Shown: positions 5,614-12,853, numbered from the stretch's first letter. The stretch: 13,621 nucleotides of DNA from Rhodospirillaceae bacterium (GCA_030151865.1 JASLCK010000254.1:1-13621), one strand, 5' to 3'. The notes: generated by a model not told the origin, from the sequence alone. A program made the numbers and translations.

Positions 5614-6594
5614 TTATCTTAATTTAAATGGAAATGGTAGGAGTTCTTTTAGTTTAAACGTCCTTACTCCATCAACAATGACGGGCATGTCGGGTTGACC
5701 AAACTCAGACATTAACTGTAGACATGCACCGCATGGCATTAGTTCTGAGTTTTCATTTTTATCTGTTTTGGCATCAATGCAGGAAATTGATATGGCATCA
5801 ATTTTCTTCGCACCGTTGTTCATGGCAGTAAAAATTGCTGAGCGTTCAGCGCAAATCGTTAGGCTATAGCTTCCATTTTCGATATTTGATCCTGTATATA
5901 TTATTCCATCTACCAAAACAGAAGATCCAACTCTGAATTTTGAATATTTTGAGTATGACATCAAAGCTGCTTGTCTTGATTTTTCTATTAATTCTTGTCT
6001 TAATTTTTCTATTAACTCACATTTTTCCGTATTTTTTTCTATAAATTCATATTCTGATATTGTTTTTTCTATTTTATATTCGGTAATATTATCTGTTTCT
6101 TTTTTGATAAATTTGTCAGAAAATACACAAATGAATGTCGCGAGAAGGGAAGTTATGGAGACTCCCATAAGTGGGATTATGGTGGGGATTGATAGGATAG
6201 CTTGTGAGATGGCCTCCTGTTGTAGGCAGAGTCCACCGAGCGTTGCGAATGATAGAGATATTATTGATCCTAGTATTGCCAAGTATACTCTTGGTAAATC
6301 ATTACTATCTGAAAATATTTTATAATGAACTTGTCCTTTTATTGCAATCCAGGCTATGGCTGCAGGGGCAAACCCATTCCCTCCCACGGAATAGAAGAGA
6401 AAGGAGAAAAATATTCTTTCTAGAATGCCGGTGAGAAAACCAGATGTGAAATTTTCCCTTGATGTGAATACATCCGTTCCAAATTTTGTTGATTTTGTAA
6501 TGATAAAACTGAGCAGTACATATAAGAATCCAGTAAAAATTGTACCAAATACAGAACTTGTTAGTAGCATTGAGATTATATTGCTATTTGTCAT
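5614..6594 (-). CDS. Membrane-anchored cytidine deaminase fusion protein
   Basis: A 326-residue protein in two halves. Residues about 9-158 hold four or five hydrophobic segments (about 9-32, 51-71, 74-86, 102-124, 130-158). I do not recognise this membrane domain. Residues 160-208 form a charged, probably coiled-coil linker ending in a tandem octapeptide repeat (ELIEKLRQ, ELIEKSRQ). Residues about 201-326 are a complete homotetramer-type cytidine deaminase: YSKFRVGS, NIENGSYS (N237 and E239 for the ribose), CAERSAI (zinc ligand C248, catalytic E250, R251) and PCGACLQLMSEFG (zinc ligands C288 and C291), closing with LLPFPF. All catalytic residues are present; the usual Arg after PCGAC is Leu292. 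Normal bacterial Cdd is soluble and about 130 residues, so the membrane half is the odd feature. The likely reaction is deamination of cytidine or deoxycytidine at the inner membrane. Start: ATG at 6594 after AAAGGGGA with proper spacing. Codon use is strongly AT-biased against all neighbours, which suggests transfer. Confidence 0.88.
   Translation of the reverse strand: MTNSNIISMLLTSSVFGTIFTGFLYVLLSFIITKSTKFGTDVFTSRENFTSGFLTGILERIFFSFLFYSVGGNGFAPAAIAWIAIKGQVHYKIFSDSNDLPRVYLAILGSIISLSFATLGGLCLQQEAISQAILSIPTIIPLMGVSITSLLATFICVFSDKFIKKETDNITEYKIEKTISEYEFIEKNTEKCELIEKLRQELIEKSRQAALMSYSKYSKFRVGSSVLVDGIIYTGSNIENGSYSLTICAERSAIFTAMNNGAKKIDAISISCIDAKTDKNENSELMPCGACLQLMSEFGQPDMPVIVDGVRTFKLKELLPFPFKLR
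5971..6018 (-). repeat. Tandem 24-base repeat in the deaminase linker
   Basis: Units 5971-5994 and 5995-6018 are identical at 22 of 24 positions and lie head to tail. On the coding strand they give two copies of an octapeptide, ELIEK(L/S)RQ, residues 193-208. Further IEK triplets occur at residues 175-177 and 185-187. The near identity at DNA level points to a recent duplication within the gene. Confidence 0.85.
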
Positions 6595-6703
6595 GCTCTA
6601 TCCCCTTTCTGTAATTTTCAATTTATGTTATCAACATCTTGTTGAGAAATTTTCTTTTGAGGGTAGTGGTTGTTCGTAATTATATTATTGCGAGTAAACT
6701 ATA

Positions 6704-6732
6704 TAAATATTCCACTCTTGAGTGTTTGTCAA
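6704..6732 (-). promoter_or_regulatory. Candidate promoter of the deaminase gene with a palindrome in the spacer
   Basis: On the minus strand a perfect -35, TTGACA (6727-6732), is followed after 17 bases by TATTTA (6704-6709), a partial -10. The spacer contains the exact inverted repeat CACTC-AA-GAGTG (6713-6724), well placed for a repressor or other regulator. The transcript would have a leader of about 100 bases before the ATG at 6594. The -35 and palindrome are clear; the -10 is weak. Confidence 0.5.
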
Positions 6733-6889
6733 TTTTTAAATCATCAATTAAGTTGTGTTGTGGTAATGCACCATAGTCATCATTTTTAAATTTAGAATTT
6801 AATTATTGTGTATTGCGTTGAGCTTGATGTATTGTGAATTAATAATGATCAGAATCGTAACATTAAAATATTAATTTATTGGAATCATT

Positions 6890-6904
6890 TTGGATTTTAT
6901 CCAA
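6890..6904. repeat. Small perfect hairpin downstream of mipA
   Basis: TTGGAT (6890-6895) and ATCCAA (6899-6904) flank a three-base TTT loop. It lies 51 bases past the mipA stop. On the plus strand it is followed by TCTTTT; on the minus strand, the direction of mipA, no T-run follows. A transcript-end role is possible but unproven. Confidence 0.35.
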
Positions 6905-6917
6905 TCTTTTAGATTGT

Positions 6918-6955
6918 AGAAGTTCCCTTCGACGATCGTTGATTTTTCAACTTCT
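6918..6955 (-). terminator. Possible 3' hairpin structures of mipA
   Basis: Directly after the mipA stop the sequence can fold in two ways: a small stem GTTGA/TCAAC (6938-6942 with 6947-6951) around four bases, and a larger one pairing 6918-6924 with 6949-6955 (seven pairs). Neither has a convincing T-run on the minus strand, so classification as a terminator is tentative. Confidence 0.3.
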
Positions 6956-7887
6956 TAGAAGTGATAACGGACCGCCACGGCGCTCATGAACTGATCAGCC
7001 GAGCCGTCCTGTTTGACAATCGGGGTGTCGGCGGCGTCGCCCAGCAGGCGGGTATAGCCAAGCCTTGCCCCCAAGCCCCAATGGTCGGTCAGGGAATAAT
7101 CAAGCCCCAACGACAGACCGGCGTCTTTGAACCCGGCCCCGGCGTCATAGGTCTGGCGACCGCTGCGGATGGCCTGAAGCGGCGAGATGCCGAAATAGCT
7201 CTGCATATATTTGTCGCTGGCCCAGGTGGTCGATGCGCGTAGATTTCCCTTCAACTTGGGGCCCAGTTGGGTGCCATAGCCGATCCCGGTTTCCACCAAC
7301 GCGCCTTTGTGGCCGCCCGCCACATCCTGCATGACGCTGAGGTCAACGGCCAGATGCCCCAGGCTGTAGCGGGCAAAACCGCCCACCTCGATGCTGTCGT
7401 TGACATCGCCCAGGCCATGCAGGGCGCTGTTCTTGCTTTCGTCACGGCCCTGACGCCAGCGCGCTAATGGACCCAATTGCAGCTTGTCGCCGGGACCGCG
7501 TCCCGACACGGTAATGGCGTTGGCCCCGATCATGGTGCCGCGCAGAAACACCAGATCGCGGTAGCTGACCGAGAGATCGGGCAGGGGGCGGACTTTATAA
7601 TCATTCGACCCTTCGTAATCGGGGACATAAGCCACGCCTGCCCCCAAGGTGACATCCCAGGACGAAGCCGCCGTTCCGGACGGAATGGCGCCAAATGCGG
7701 TGACCGGCGCAGGCTGCACCGTCGTCCCCGCCAGGGCCTGGGAGGAGGGGAGGAGAAGGATCAACGAGATCAGCGCCGCGCCAAGGCCCAAAGCCCGTAC
7801 CGCAGAGGCGTCGCTCAAAGATGCGCCGATCCGGCTGTCGCTGTGCTTCTGAGTAATCATGCGATTTCCAGTCACGATAACGTCCAT
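6955..7887 (-). CDS. MipA/OmpV-family outer-membrane protein
   Basis: Up to 310 residues, with a long polar N-terminus, a hydrophobic signal core (residues about 33-47) and probable cleavage after ALA (51-53). The mature part has the family pattern of alternating strands, including GAGVAYVPDYEGSNDYKVRPLPDLSVSYRD near the start, and ends in YHF, the aromatic C-terminus that outer-membrane barrel proteins use for insertion. MipA in E. coli is a scaffold for murein enzymes, while OmpV-like members are porin-like; the role here is not settled by sequence. Two starts are possible: ATG 7887, with a GGGG run too close, or ATG 7860 (residue 10), preceded by TGGAAATCGC at better spacing; the second gives a more ordinary signal peptide. 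It is monocistronic as far as can be seen. Confidence 0.88.
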   Translation of the reverse strand: MDVIVTGNRMITQKHSDSRIGASLSDASAVRALGLGAALISLILLLPSSQALAGTTVQPAPVTAFGAIPSGTAASSWDVTLGAGVAYVPDYEGSNDYKVRPLPDLSVSYRDLVFLRGTMIGANAITVSGRGPGDKLQLGPLARWRQGRDESKNSALHGLGDVNDSIEVGGFARYSLGHLAVDLSVMQDVAGGHKGALVETGIGYGTQLGPKLKGNLRASTTWASDKYMQSYFGISPLQAIRSGRQTYDAGAGFKDAGLSLGLDYSLTDHWGLGARLGYTRLLGDAADTPIVKQDGSADQFMSAVAVRYHF

Positions 7888-8100
7888 TCCCCTTGGGTGG
7901 GTGCTAAGTCAACCCTTCTGAACGAGTATATAGAGGGCTGGATGTATGCTCCGCCAGCGGATTTCCTGTGGATCAGACCTTATTCTGTGCATGGATATTG
8001 AGGGGGGAGGCGTGGATGAAGCCATCCTCTTTCCCGCGTACAAATCACTGCTGCGGGTAAAAGTGGGGCATGGAAACGGCGTAGCTCTTTGCCTTCAATT

Positions 8101-8120
8101 AATCTAATATCTACTAGATT
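8101..8120. promoter_or_regulatory. Inverted repeat upstream of the FAD protein gene
   Basis: AATCTA (8101-8106) and TAGATT (8115-8120) are exact inverted copies separated by eight bases, 38 bases before the start codon at 8158. The position would suit an operator, but no clear -35/-10 pair could be placed around it. The rest of the 270-base gap from 7888 shows nothing else assignable. Confidence 0.3.
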
Positions 8121-8157
8121 TTAGTTTTAATCGTAACCAGGGGGCGGGGCAATCGAC

Positions 8158-9513
8158 ATGGGGATGAAAATCGTCATTATCGGGGGTGGATTCAGTGGGA
8201 CTGCGCTTGCCACTGCGCTATTGCGCCATGGGCCGGGCGATTTGACGATCCATTTGATCGAACCCCGGTCTCAGCCGGGCTGGGGTATCGCCTATGGCGG
8301 GGCCGAACCCTGGCACATCTTGAATGTGCCCGCCGAGCGTATGAGCCCCTGGGATGATGCGCCCGATGACTTTTGGCAATGGGCCAAGGCGCATGGTCCC
8401 GGTTTGGGGTGGCCGCAGGTTGCGTCTGCCGGGCGGCAAAGCTATTTGCCCAGGCGGTTGTTCGGCCATTATGTGCAGACCCGCTTCGAGGAGGCTCGCC
8501 AAAGTTCTGCCATCACTTCCGGGCCTGTTGTTCACGTGCATCAAGATGTCGCCACCGGACTGACCCGTGATGGAGGTTTGTTCTCTGTTGCGTTGGCCGG
8601 AGGAACGGTTTTGCAGGCGGATCAGGTGGTGCTGGCCACAGGCTTTCAGCCGCCAGGATGGCCGTTCGAGGTGGAGAGCGCGTCCTTCCGACTGATCCGG
8701 GATCCATGGGGAACCGGTGCCCTGGATGGGATTGGGCGAAACGACAGCGTGTTGCTGGTCGGGGTTGGGTTGACCATGATCGATATGGTTTACAGCCTGG
8801 CGGAACGGGGGCACCGGGGCAAGGTGACGGCGGTTTCGCGTCACGGTTTGCTGCCTCGGATCCATGGCGTGGTTGAAGCCACCCCTTTCTTGCTTGATGA
8901 CGGCGATCCGGCCCAAGGCATTGTGTATTGTTTACGCAAATTGCGGCGCGCCATTGCCTTGGGACAGGCCGATTGGCGAGGGGCCATGGATGGCCTGCGC
9001 CCCAGGATTGATCAGCTCTGGGCGGCTTTGTCACCGGTCGAACAGGACCGCTATCGGCGGCATCTCAGACCCTTTTGGGAAGTGCATCGGCACCGAATGC
9101 CCACTGAATCCGCCGATCTTTTGCTAAGACAGCAAGTGCTGGGACGCCTTGAAATAAAGTCTTTGCGTATTCAGAAGGTAAGGGCATCCGAGCATGATGT
9201 GCAGGTCAATGGCACCCACAGCTTTGCCCATCTGATCAATTGCACGCCGCCTGCCGCACCGCTGGGCAAAGAGGCCAGCCCCCTGGCGCAATCCTTGTTG
9301 GCGACAGGGGCGGTGCGCCCGGATCGCACCGGAGCCGGGTTCGATATCGAACCCGATGGCGCTTTGCGTGATGCCCAGGGGCTGCCGGTTCCTGGTTTTT
9401 TTACTCTCGGTCCGCCGCGCCGTGGCCATGCCCAAGAGACCACGGCCGTTCCCCACATTAAAAATCAAATCGCCGAACTTGTGGACCGCCTGTTAAACCG
9501 GGCCCGACTCTGA
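8158..9513 (+). CDS. FAD/NAD(P)-binding protein, COG4529/YdhS type
   Basis: A 451-residue flavoprotein. It begins with a Rossmann dinucleotide fold (VIIGGGFSGTALATALL, residues 6-22), followed by the family's GWGIAYGGAEPWHILNVPAERMS. It has the ATGF motif (160-163) that commonly closes the FAD domain, and a second dinucleotide motif VLLVGVGLTMID (197-208) for NAD(P)H. This layout matches the NAD_binding_9/COG4529 family, which includes E. coli YdhS. These are predicted cytoplasmic oxidoreductases whose substrate is generally unknown, so no reaction is assigned. The start at 8158 is supported by a GGGG run eight bases upstream; an ATG two codons later is the alternative. The gene ends five bases from the stop of the convergent glycosyltransferase gene with no terminator between. 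Confidence 0.88.
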   Translation: MGMKIVIIGGGFSGTALATALLRHGPGDLTIHLIEPRSQPGWGIAYGGAEPWHILNVPAERMSPWDDAPDDFWQWAKAHGPGLGWPQVASAGRQSYLPRRLFGHYVQTRFEEARQSSAITSGPVVHVHQDVATGLTRDGGLFSVALAGGTVLQADQVVLATGFQPPGWPFEVESASFRLIRDPWGTGALDGIGRNDSVLLVGVGLTMIDMVYSLAERGHRGKVTAVSRHGLLPRIHGVVEATPFLLDDGDPAQGIVYCLRKLRRAIALGQADWRGAMDGLRPRIDQLWAALSPVEQDRYRRHLRPFWEVHRHRMPTESADLLLRQQVLGRLEIKSLRIQKVRASEHDVQVNGTHSFAHLINCTPPAAPLGKEASPLAQSLLATGAVRPDRTGAGFDIEPDGALRDAQGLPVPGFFTLGPPRRGHAQETTAVPHIKNQIAELVDRLLNRARL

Positions 9514-9518
9514 TCCCG

Positions 9519-10706
9519 TCAGGTCCGACGATCCACATGGGGCAGGGCATCACGCCATTGGGCCAGAGCGTCGGCCATCCGGGTGAGAACGTTGTCCCAA
9601 TCGCCCCGCGATGTCTGGCGAAACAGCCGCACGCTGGGATACCAAGGGCAGTCTTCGCGTTTCATCAGCCAGCGCCAATCGGGCACAAATGGCAACAACA
9701 CCCAGGCCGGACGGTTCAGGGCGCCTGCCAGATGGATGGGGGAACTGTCAACCGAGATCAGTAAGTCGGCTATCTCCAAGATTGCCGCCGTATCTTCGAA
9801 ATCGTGGATATCCTGATCCAAGGACAGAACATCCATACCAGCCGGTGGCGTTTGTCCGGCTGCGGGGCCTTTTTGCAGGGCCACAAACGTGATACCGGGG
9901 ATCGCCAGCGGCGCCAGCCGTTCCAGGGGCAGCGAGCGGTTGGCATCGTTCAGATGACCGGGACTGCCGGCCCAAACCAGCGCGACCAGTGGGCGGTTAA
10001 GGCGGGCCAGTTTTTTGCGCCACTTGACCAAGCGTCCCTTATGTGGCGTCAGATACGGTATCGGACCGGGCAATTTGTCCAGCGTCAGCCCGGTTGTCAT
10101 CGGCAGGCTCATCAACTCGCAATGCTGATCGAATGCCGGGGGAAGGCTGCCGCGCGGGATCAGTTCATCCCATCCGGTTGTTCTTTCCGCCAGCCCCAGA
10201 CAGGCGGGGTGAACTTCAAGGATGATCCGGGCCTGGCTGCGTTCCTTGGCCCAAGGGACCATGCGCAGAAACTGAAAGGTGTCGCCAAAGCCCTGTTCAT
10301 CATGGATCAATAACGTCTTGCCCGGAATCGGGGCGCCACTCCACCGTGGCTTTTGCACTTTGCGTTCGATCCTGGTGGTGTGCGGCAGGCTGTAGCGCCA
10401 TTGATATTCCCGCCAGCCGCGCTCGAACTCCCCCATCAGCAACAGGGTTTCAGCCAGATCAAAGCGCCCGACCAGATCGCCGGGGATGGCGGTGACGAGT
10501 TGTTCCTGGATGCGAAGCGTTTCTTCCAGCATACCGCGGGGGCGGATGGCTTGAATAAGTTGCTTCCACAACAAGATCGGGGCGCTTCCCGTGACCAGGG
10601 CTGGGCGCAGCCGGGCTTCGGCCTCTTCCAGTCGATCTTGCTGCAATAAGGCCGCGACCTCGGTTGCCAGGGGGGCAGGGGCGTTCATACGGCTACGCGG
10701 CCCCAT
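9519..10706 (-). CDS. TPR protein with GT9-like glycosyltransferase domain
   Basis: Up to 395 residues. Residues about 10-105 are helical TPR-type repeats, ending in FERGWREYQWRY. From about 117 onwards the sequence follows the glycosyltransferase-9-like domain often fused to TPRs in proteobacteria: PRWSGAPIPGKTLLIHDEQGFGDTFQFLR, then VALVWAGSPGHLNDANRSLPLERL (242-265), DTAAILEIADLLISVDSSPIHLAGAL (305-330) and LLPFVPDWRWLMKREDCPWYP. The last part resembles the nucleotide-sugar end of heptosyltransferases. It is likely cytoplasmic or peripheral and acts on a cell-surface glycan or glycoprotein; donor and acceptor are unknown. Two starts are possible: ATG 10706, overlapping the sulfotransferase gene by 14 bases, or ATG 10688, four bases after that gene's stop. 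Neither has a strong Shine-Dalgarno, so translational coupling to the upstream gene is likely. Confidence 0.85.
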   Translation of the reverse strand: MGPRSRMNAPAPLATEVAALLQQDRLEEAEARLRPALVTGSAPILLWKQLIQAIRPRGMLEETLRIQEQLVTAIPGDLVGRFDLAETLLLMGEFERGWREYQWRYSLPHTTRIERKVQKPRWSGAPIPGKTLLIHDEQGFGDTFQFLRMVPWAKERSQARIILEVHPACLGLAERTTGWDELIPRGSLPPAFDQHCELMSLPMTTGLTLDKLPGPIPYLTPHKGRLVKWRKKLARLNRPLVALVWAGSPGHLNDANRSLPLERLAPLAIPGITFVALQKGPAAGQTPPAGMDVLSLDQDIHDFEDTAAILEIADLLISVDSSPIHLAGALNRPAWVLLPFVPDWRWLMKREDCPWYPSVRLFRQTSRGDWDNVLTRMADALAQWRDALPHVDRRT

Positions 10707-12804
10707 TCTGGTTCAGAATTTTCAGCAATGGTTCGAGATAAGGCTCATAACGCCGCCAACGCCCCGCCGAACTGCTGTAAATAGGCTGCCGGACTTGGGC
10801 GGCGCTGGCCGTTCTCACCGCCCCTTTGTTCCGGTGAAAGCTTAAGCAGGATTCGTCCCAAGGCAGGTCTAGAAAGTTGATCAGTCGGCGTGCTTGTCCG
10901 TCAAGATCTGACACTAAGGCTTCGTAATCAACCTCAATAAACAGGTCGGCAGGCAGAATGGAGCGCCAATACTCCATAAGTTTTGCATAGGAGAGATAAA
11001 AGCGCCCCAGATCTTCCAAGCTATAGGCGAACGGCTGAAGCGAAGAAAAAAGCTTTGTGTAGCAAGATAAACAAGTGTCCACCGCATTGCGGCGGCAATG
11101 AATGATCCGTGCATTGGGCAATATCTGACGGATCAGCCCGATATGCAAAAAGTTGGCGGGCATTTTATCGACCGCATAACGAATATGCTCTTGTGTGCCC
11201 GCCAGGAATGGCAACGTCTGTTCCAGGTATTGGGCACCAAAGGCGGCCAAGTCCTGATCCGACAGGCGAGACATCTCGGCCGGATACACCCCGATCCGGT
11301 CCGCCAGGCGTTGGATGTCCGGTCGTTCCCCCAGACCGATGACCTGGGGATGGGCGGCAAGAATCTGCTCGATCAAGGTTGTGCCAGATCGCATCATCCC
11401 GACGACAAAAACGGGTCTGTCGGAAGTCGGCTGGCCGTTGATAACGCGGTTCACAGCATCAGCGGTAAAGACCTGTGGAAATTGCTCCATCCAGGACTGC
11501 GTGGCGTCTGCGTCGAAAAAGACAGTCTGGCGCACCAGTTGATTGCCCAGATGCAAATGCTTGAAGGCCAGATCGTCCTGTTTTGCATCCAGATAGGATT
11601 TAGCCAAGGCGAAGTGCATCATCTGGCGATCTTTTAAGGCTTGGGTTGCCGGGCTGTTCAAGGCCGCTTCCATGGCGTTGATATCGGGATCGCCTGGGGA
11701 AAAGGTTTTTAACTCGGCCCGGTTGAACCACAAGGCAGCCTGTTGCGGTGATGCCGCCAGCAGGCTGTCGTAAAGCGCCAGGGCATCACTGTTGCGCCCC
11801 AGTTCGGCCAGCAAGACTGCTTTGTTGCGCTTTGCTTCCAAGCCATCGGGACCACGGATTTCTTCAGCTTTGCCAAAACAGGACAGCGCTTCCTCGAAAC
11901 GGTTCAGCCCCTGCAAGGCCCGTCCCATCTCATTCAGAGCGGCAGGGTGGGATCGAGCAGACGCAAGGGCTTTACGCGCACTTTCCATTGCGTCTTGGAA
12001 ATACTGTTCCTCGTTCAGGATTTTCGCTTTGGTCGTCAAAAGCCCAGGATGCTGAGGGGCAAAGGCAAGCCCCTGTTCCAACCGCCCCAATGCCTCTGCG
12101 GTGCGTCCCGCCGCTTTTTCGATACCGGCCATATTGATATAAACATCAATATGTTGTGGATTGAGAGAGAGGGATTGCGACGCTGCCTTGCGGGCATCGT
12201 CCAGACGGCCTTGTTCCTTTAAGACACGAGACAGGTTGCTGTATGCCTCGGCATAGGCGGGGTCCAAATCCAAGGCTTGCAAATAGGTTTTTCCGGCCCG
12301 ATCAAGCCATCCCATCCGGCTATAGGTGTTGGCGAGATTATTAAGGGCCTGCGGCCAGCCGGGGGTAAGCTCGATCGTCCGTTCCAGGCAAAGCGCGCTT
12401 TCATCCAGCTTGCCGCTTTCTTGCAGAATAATGCCCAGATTATTCCAGCCTGCCGCCATCGCGGGGGCCTGGGAGACGGCGCGCCGCGCGGCCTGTTCCG
12501 CCTCTTCTAAAAGGCCAGCCTGTCGGCACATTTCCGCAAAATTGCTGAGATATTGCGGGGGAATGCGGGGAACTTGGCAAGCTTGCCGCAAATGCTGAAT
12601 GGCCAGGGCCAGGTCGCCATAGGCATGGGCGATCAGACCCAAAAGATGCAAGGCGTCGGGCTGGCCGGGCCATACCGCCAGAACACGTTGGCAAAACAAC
12701 TGGGCCTGATCCACCTGTCCCGCTTCCCAGTGGGCATGAGCCCGCTGCAGGGCTTGCTCAATGGTTATGTCTTCGGATTGTGGGGAAGTGGGTTTGCGGG
12801 CCAT
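10693..12804 (-). CDS. TPR-sulfotransferase
   Basis: A 703-residue protein. About eleven helical TPR-type repeats fill residues 14-350, for protein binding. The C-terminal part, from about 460, is a PAPS-dependent sulfotransferase. The 5'-phosphosulfate loop is GMMRSGTTLIEQIL (469-482). It is followed by GERP with E493, the position of the catalytic glutamate in tyrosylprotein sulfotransferases, and DKMP (546-549), comparable to their lysine motif. The 3'-phosphate-binding element is RIIHCRRNAVDTCLSCY (566-582), and the terminal VRQPIYSSSAGRWRRYEP is typical of bacterial TPR-sulfotransferases. The enzyme should transfer sulfate from PAPS to a hydroxyl on a protein, glycan or lipid; the acceptor is unknown. 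No PAPS-synthesis genes are visible. ATG 12804 is preceded by AAAGGC at nine bases. It is the first gene of a two-gene unit with the glycosyltransferase. Confidence 0.92.
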   Translation of the reverse strand: MARKPTSPQSEDITIEQALQRAHAHWEAGQVDQAQLFCQRVLAVWPGQPDALHLLGLIAHAYGDLALAIQHLRQACQVPRIPPQYLSNFAEMCRQAGLLEEAEQAARRAVSQAPAMAAGWNNLGIILQESGKLDESALCLERTIELTPGWPQALNNLANTYSRMGWLDRAGKTYLQALDLDPAYAEAYSNLSRVLKEQGRLDDARKAASQSLSLNPQHIDVYINMAGIEKAAGRTAEALGRLEQGLAFAPQHPGLLTTKAKILNEEQYFQDAMESARKALASARSHPAALNEMGRALQGLNRFEEALSCFGKAEEIRGPDGLEAKRNKAVLLAELGRNSDALALYDSLLAASPQQAALWFNRAELKTFSPGDPDINAMEAALNSPATQALKDRQMMHFALAKSYLDAKQDDLAFKHLHLGNQLVRQTVFFDADATQSWMEQFPQVFTADAVNRVINGQPTSDRPVFVVGMMRSGTTLIEQILAAHPQVIGLGERPDIQRLADRIGVYPAEMSRLSDQDLAAFGAQYLEQTLPFLAGTQEHIRYAVDKMPANFLHIGLIRQILPNARIIHCRRNAVDTCLSCYTKLFSSLQPFAYSLEDLGRFYLSYAKLMEYWRSILPADLFIEVDYEALVSDLDGQARRLINFLDLPWDESCLSFHRNKGAVRTASAAQVRQPIYSSSAGRWRRYEPYLEPLLKILNQNGAA
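12130..12153. repeat. Perfect inverted repeat inside the sulfotransferase gene
   Basis: CATATTGAT (12130-12138) and ATCAATATG (12145-12153) form nine exact pairs around a six-base loop. It encodes HIDVYINM in a TPR helix of the sulfotransferase, in a locally AT-rich patch of a GC-rich gene. Chance or codon constraint is possible; a structured mRNA element is speculative. Confidence 0.7.
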
Positions 12805-12853
12805 GCGAATAGCCTTTGATAAGAAGGATCAGGCCAAAGAATGTTTGTGTTAT

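Larger units (their letters stand above)
6595..6954. other. AT-rich intergenic region between the deaminase gene and mipA
   Basis: A 360-base stretch without an open frame longer than about fifteen codons on either strand where I checked ATG starts. It holds the presumed promoter and roughly 100-base leader of the deaminase gene (up to about 6732), a small TCAAC-ATCTT-GTTGA hairpin at 6631-6645 in that leader, and hairpins near the mipA 3' end. The stretch from about 6735 to 6885 shows nothing I can assign. The composition matches the deaminase gene rather than the flanking chromosome. Confidence 0.6.

Noticed and set aside
5971..6080. CRISPR-like repetition in the T-rich linker region
   Set aside because: The repeats are directly adjacent, in frame and encode a coiled-coil octapeptide; there are no spacers.
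6425..6679. Plus-strand frame over the deaminase start and leader
   Set aside because: It is antisense to the membrane domain; hydrophobicity is a by-product of the opposite coding strand.
5564..6954. Toxin-antitoxin pair, retron or multi-gene defence cassette around the deaminase
   Set aside because: Only one gene is present in the AT-rich islet; no reverse transcriptase, nucleotide cyclase, second small ORF or retron-like RNA was found.
5564..6960. Insertion sequence or integrase-type mobile element
   Set aside because: No transposase or integrase fragment, terminal inverted repeats or matching edge duplications could be seen.
7477..8001. 174-codon plus-strand frame overlapping mipA and its upstream region
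   Set aside because: Mostly antisense to the MipA/OmpV gene, with composition typical of a shadow frame.
8218..9034. Minus-strand frames opposite the FAD protein gene
   Set aside because: Antisense to a gene with two dinucleotide-binding motifs; no support for a second product.
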